Made by a program: the position numbers and the translations under genes
In this document: positions 63,123-64,000 of the stretch, piece after piece
How positions within the stretch are numbered: position 1 is the first letter of the stretch
How the letters are laid out: every line of letters starts with the position of its first letter
Notes under the pieces: model-generated
Told to the model about the DNA's origin: nothing
Seen by the model: the letters and a program-made list of their open reading frames with translations, nothing else
Database searches by the model: none
From: Alistipes sp.
Lineage (GTDB): Bacteria; Bacteroidota; Bacteroidia; Bacteroidales; Rikenellaceae
Direction of reading: 5' to 3'
DNA: 64,000 nucleotides
Assembly: GCA_017437045.1 (NCBI GenBank)
Contig: JAFSBY010000034.1
Coordinates: 46,030-110,029 of the forward strand

Positions 63123-63572
63123 ATGATTCTCGATTCATTGAAAAATTGTGCGGCCTATTACGGACTCTCGCCGCGCATTCAGCAGGCATTTGAGCTGTTC
63201 GCACAGGTCGATTGGACGAAGGCCGAGGCCGGTGTACACGAATTGGATGGTCGCACGATCTTTGCCAATGTGCAGGTGCGCGGTCTGAAGACCAAGGAAG
63301 AGGCCAAATTGGAGGTGCACGATAAGTATATCGACATCCAGATCTTGATCGAGGGAGCCGATGAGGCCTTCGGTTGGGCCGACCGTGCACAACTCACGCA
63401 GCCCAAGGGTGAGTTCAACACCGAGAAGGATATTCTCTTCTACGAGGATGAGCCGCAGACCTACTACACGATGCGTCCGGGCCAGTTTACGATCCTGCTG
63501 CCGGCCGATGCACACGCTCCGCTGGTCGGTGAGGGTGAGATCCGCAAGGTGATCCTCAAGGTGCTGGTTTAG
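63123..63572 (+). CDS. YhcH/YjgK/YiaL-family protein
   Basis: A 149-residue cupin-like protein of the YhcH family, some members of which act on sialic-acid or other sugar metabolism. Conserved points include the ARTIFANVQV-like stretch (GRTIFANVQVR), the central LEVHDKYIDIQILIEG with its metal-binding His, and the C-terminal ADAHAPLVG motif followed by GEIRKVILKV. It starts 24 bp after the EEP gene; no sugar gene is adjacent. Confidence 0.88.
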   Translation: MILDSLKNCAAYYGLSPRIQQAFELFAQVDWTKAEAGVHELDGRTIFANVQVRGLKTKEEAKLEVHDKYIDIQILIEGADEAFGWADRAQLTQPKGEFNTEKDILFYEDEPQTYYTMRPGQFTILLPADAHAPLVGEGEIRKVILKVLV

Positions 63573-63607
63573 GAGCCCGAGGGTGAAAATACAGCTTGCA
63601 AAAGGGG

Positions 63608-63637
63608 TTTTTGCGGCCGTATGGTCGGCCGCGAAAA
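63608..63637 (+). terminator. Hairpin after the YhcH gene
   Basis: GCGGCCG / CGGCCGC with T and A extensions gives a stem of about 11 bp with a 6-nt loop; no T run follows, so its role as a terminator is moderate. Confidence 0.55.
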
Positions 63638-63683
63638 GCTATTGAATAGCAAAGGGAAAAGATTTTTATAAAAAAATTTAATT

Positions 63684-63719
63684 TATATTTGCGTTTTCGC
63701 GGGAAAGTCCCTATTTTTG
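63684..63719 (+). promoter_or_regulatory. Overlapping tandem promoters of gapA
   Basis: TATATTTG (63684-63691) and TATTTTTG (63712-63719) are both exact -7 boxes. The TTTG that ends the first box lies 20 bp from the second, so it doubles as the -33 element of the downstream promoter. Confidence 0.65.
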
Positions 63720-63780
63720 CGCTGTGAAAAAAATAACATTGGTTATTTAGGTTTAACTTCATAATACAAAAACAAAACTA

Positions 63781-64000
63781 TGGCAATCAAAATTGGTATC
63801 AATGGCTTCGGTCGTATCGGCCGTATGGTCTTCCGTGCTGCCCAGACGCAGACGGACAAGTATGAGATCGTAGGTATCAACGACCTCTGCCCGGTAGATT
63901 ACCTGGCTTACATGCTCAAGTATGACACGATGCACGGTCAGTTCCAGGGTACGATCGACTTCGACACGGAGAAGAACCTGCTGATCGTAAACGGCAAGGC
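63781..64000 (+). CDS. gapA: Glyceraldehyde-3-phosphate dehydrogenase (5' part)
   Basis: The window ends 73 codons into this gene. The visible N-terminus [20 protein letters not shown] is the NAD-binding Rossmann start of type I GAPDH, followed by [20 protein letters not shown] and HGQFQGTI. It oxidises glyceraldehyde-3-phosphate in glycolysis and is expected to be highly expressed, consistent with the double promoter. The catalytic Cys is beyond the window. Confidence 0.95.

Noticed and set aside
1-64000. An integrated phage or transposon
   Set aside because: No integrase, transposase, capsid or replication gene was recognised; gene order is dominated by core chromosomal functions.

Overview
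This 64 kb window looks like chromosomal DNA from a GC-rich member of the Bacteroidales, most likely Alistipes or a close Rikenellaceae relative (the phylum-level call is firm, the genus is inference). The evidence is a repeated Bacteroidetes-type promoter (TAnnTTTG at -7 with TTTG/TTG about 19-20 bp upstream), a MurF-alanine racemase fusion, GldH next to a PSP1/RicT protein, a DUF4492 gene ahead of cydAB, a C10 (streptopain-type) peptidase, and many lipoproteins with SusD/fimbrillin-style export signals. I saw no transposase, integrase, phage gene, rRNA or CRISPR array. One tRNA (Ser, GGA) is present.

Layout. 0.1-4.2 kb: a low-complexity lipoprotein, a FadL-like outer-membrane protein and an AT-rich, probably acquired lipoprotein with an in-frame stop near its 3' end. 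4.2-12 kb: proS, an SGNH hydrolase, ung plus a GH28 polygalacturonase, an alkaline phosphatase, the ribosomal operon rpsF-rpsR-rplI, and adk. 11.8-17 kb: thiL, a MATE exporter, ricT, gldH and trmB. 17-25 kb: a palindromic repeat array, then three minus-strand surface/polysaccharide genes (a beta-helix lipoprotein, a pullulanase and a BspA-type leucine-rich repeat lipoprotein). 25-28 kb: a UroD-like protein, a rhamnose mutarotase-like protein and a FucP-like symporter, probably one deoxysugar unit, interrupted by a second palindromic array. 28-33 kb: fabF-fabG, a membrane-anchored LytTR regulator and an acyl-CoA ligase. 33-42 kb: DPP4, a peptide/fimbrillin-like/C10 peptidase cluster containing a nonsense mutation, and a DUF4988 surface lipoprotein. 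42-45 kb: DUF4492-cydA-cydB, a repeat-rich spacer and tRNA-Ser. 45-56 kb: envelope genes (LptD, amidase, MCE protein) followed by mutS2, murF-alr and an RsmI-like methyltransferase. 56-64 kb: grpE-dnaJ, a third palindromic array, a small membrane protein, mutL, rhomboid, an EEP-family protein, a YhcH protein and the start of gapA.

The most unusual signal is a set of three nested-palindrome arrays (17.03, 26.50 and 58.25 kb). Each starts inside the TAA stop codon of the upstream gene (trmB, the rhaM-like gene, dnaJ), and each carries a small core hairpin whose paired bases change together. Other strong leads are a G10 tract in the spacer of the promoter of a surface lipoprotein (candidate phase switch), a structured leader for the same gene, a terminator in the leader of the acyl-CoA ligase, two genes with in-frame stops, an LptD gene with no usable ATG, and a MutL whose endonuclease motif is degraded.
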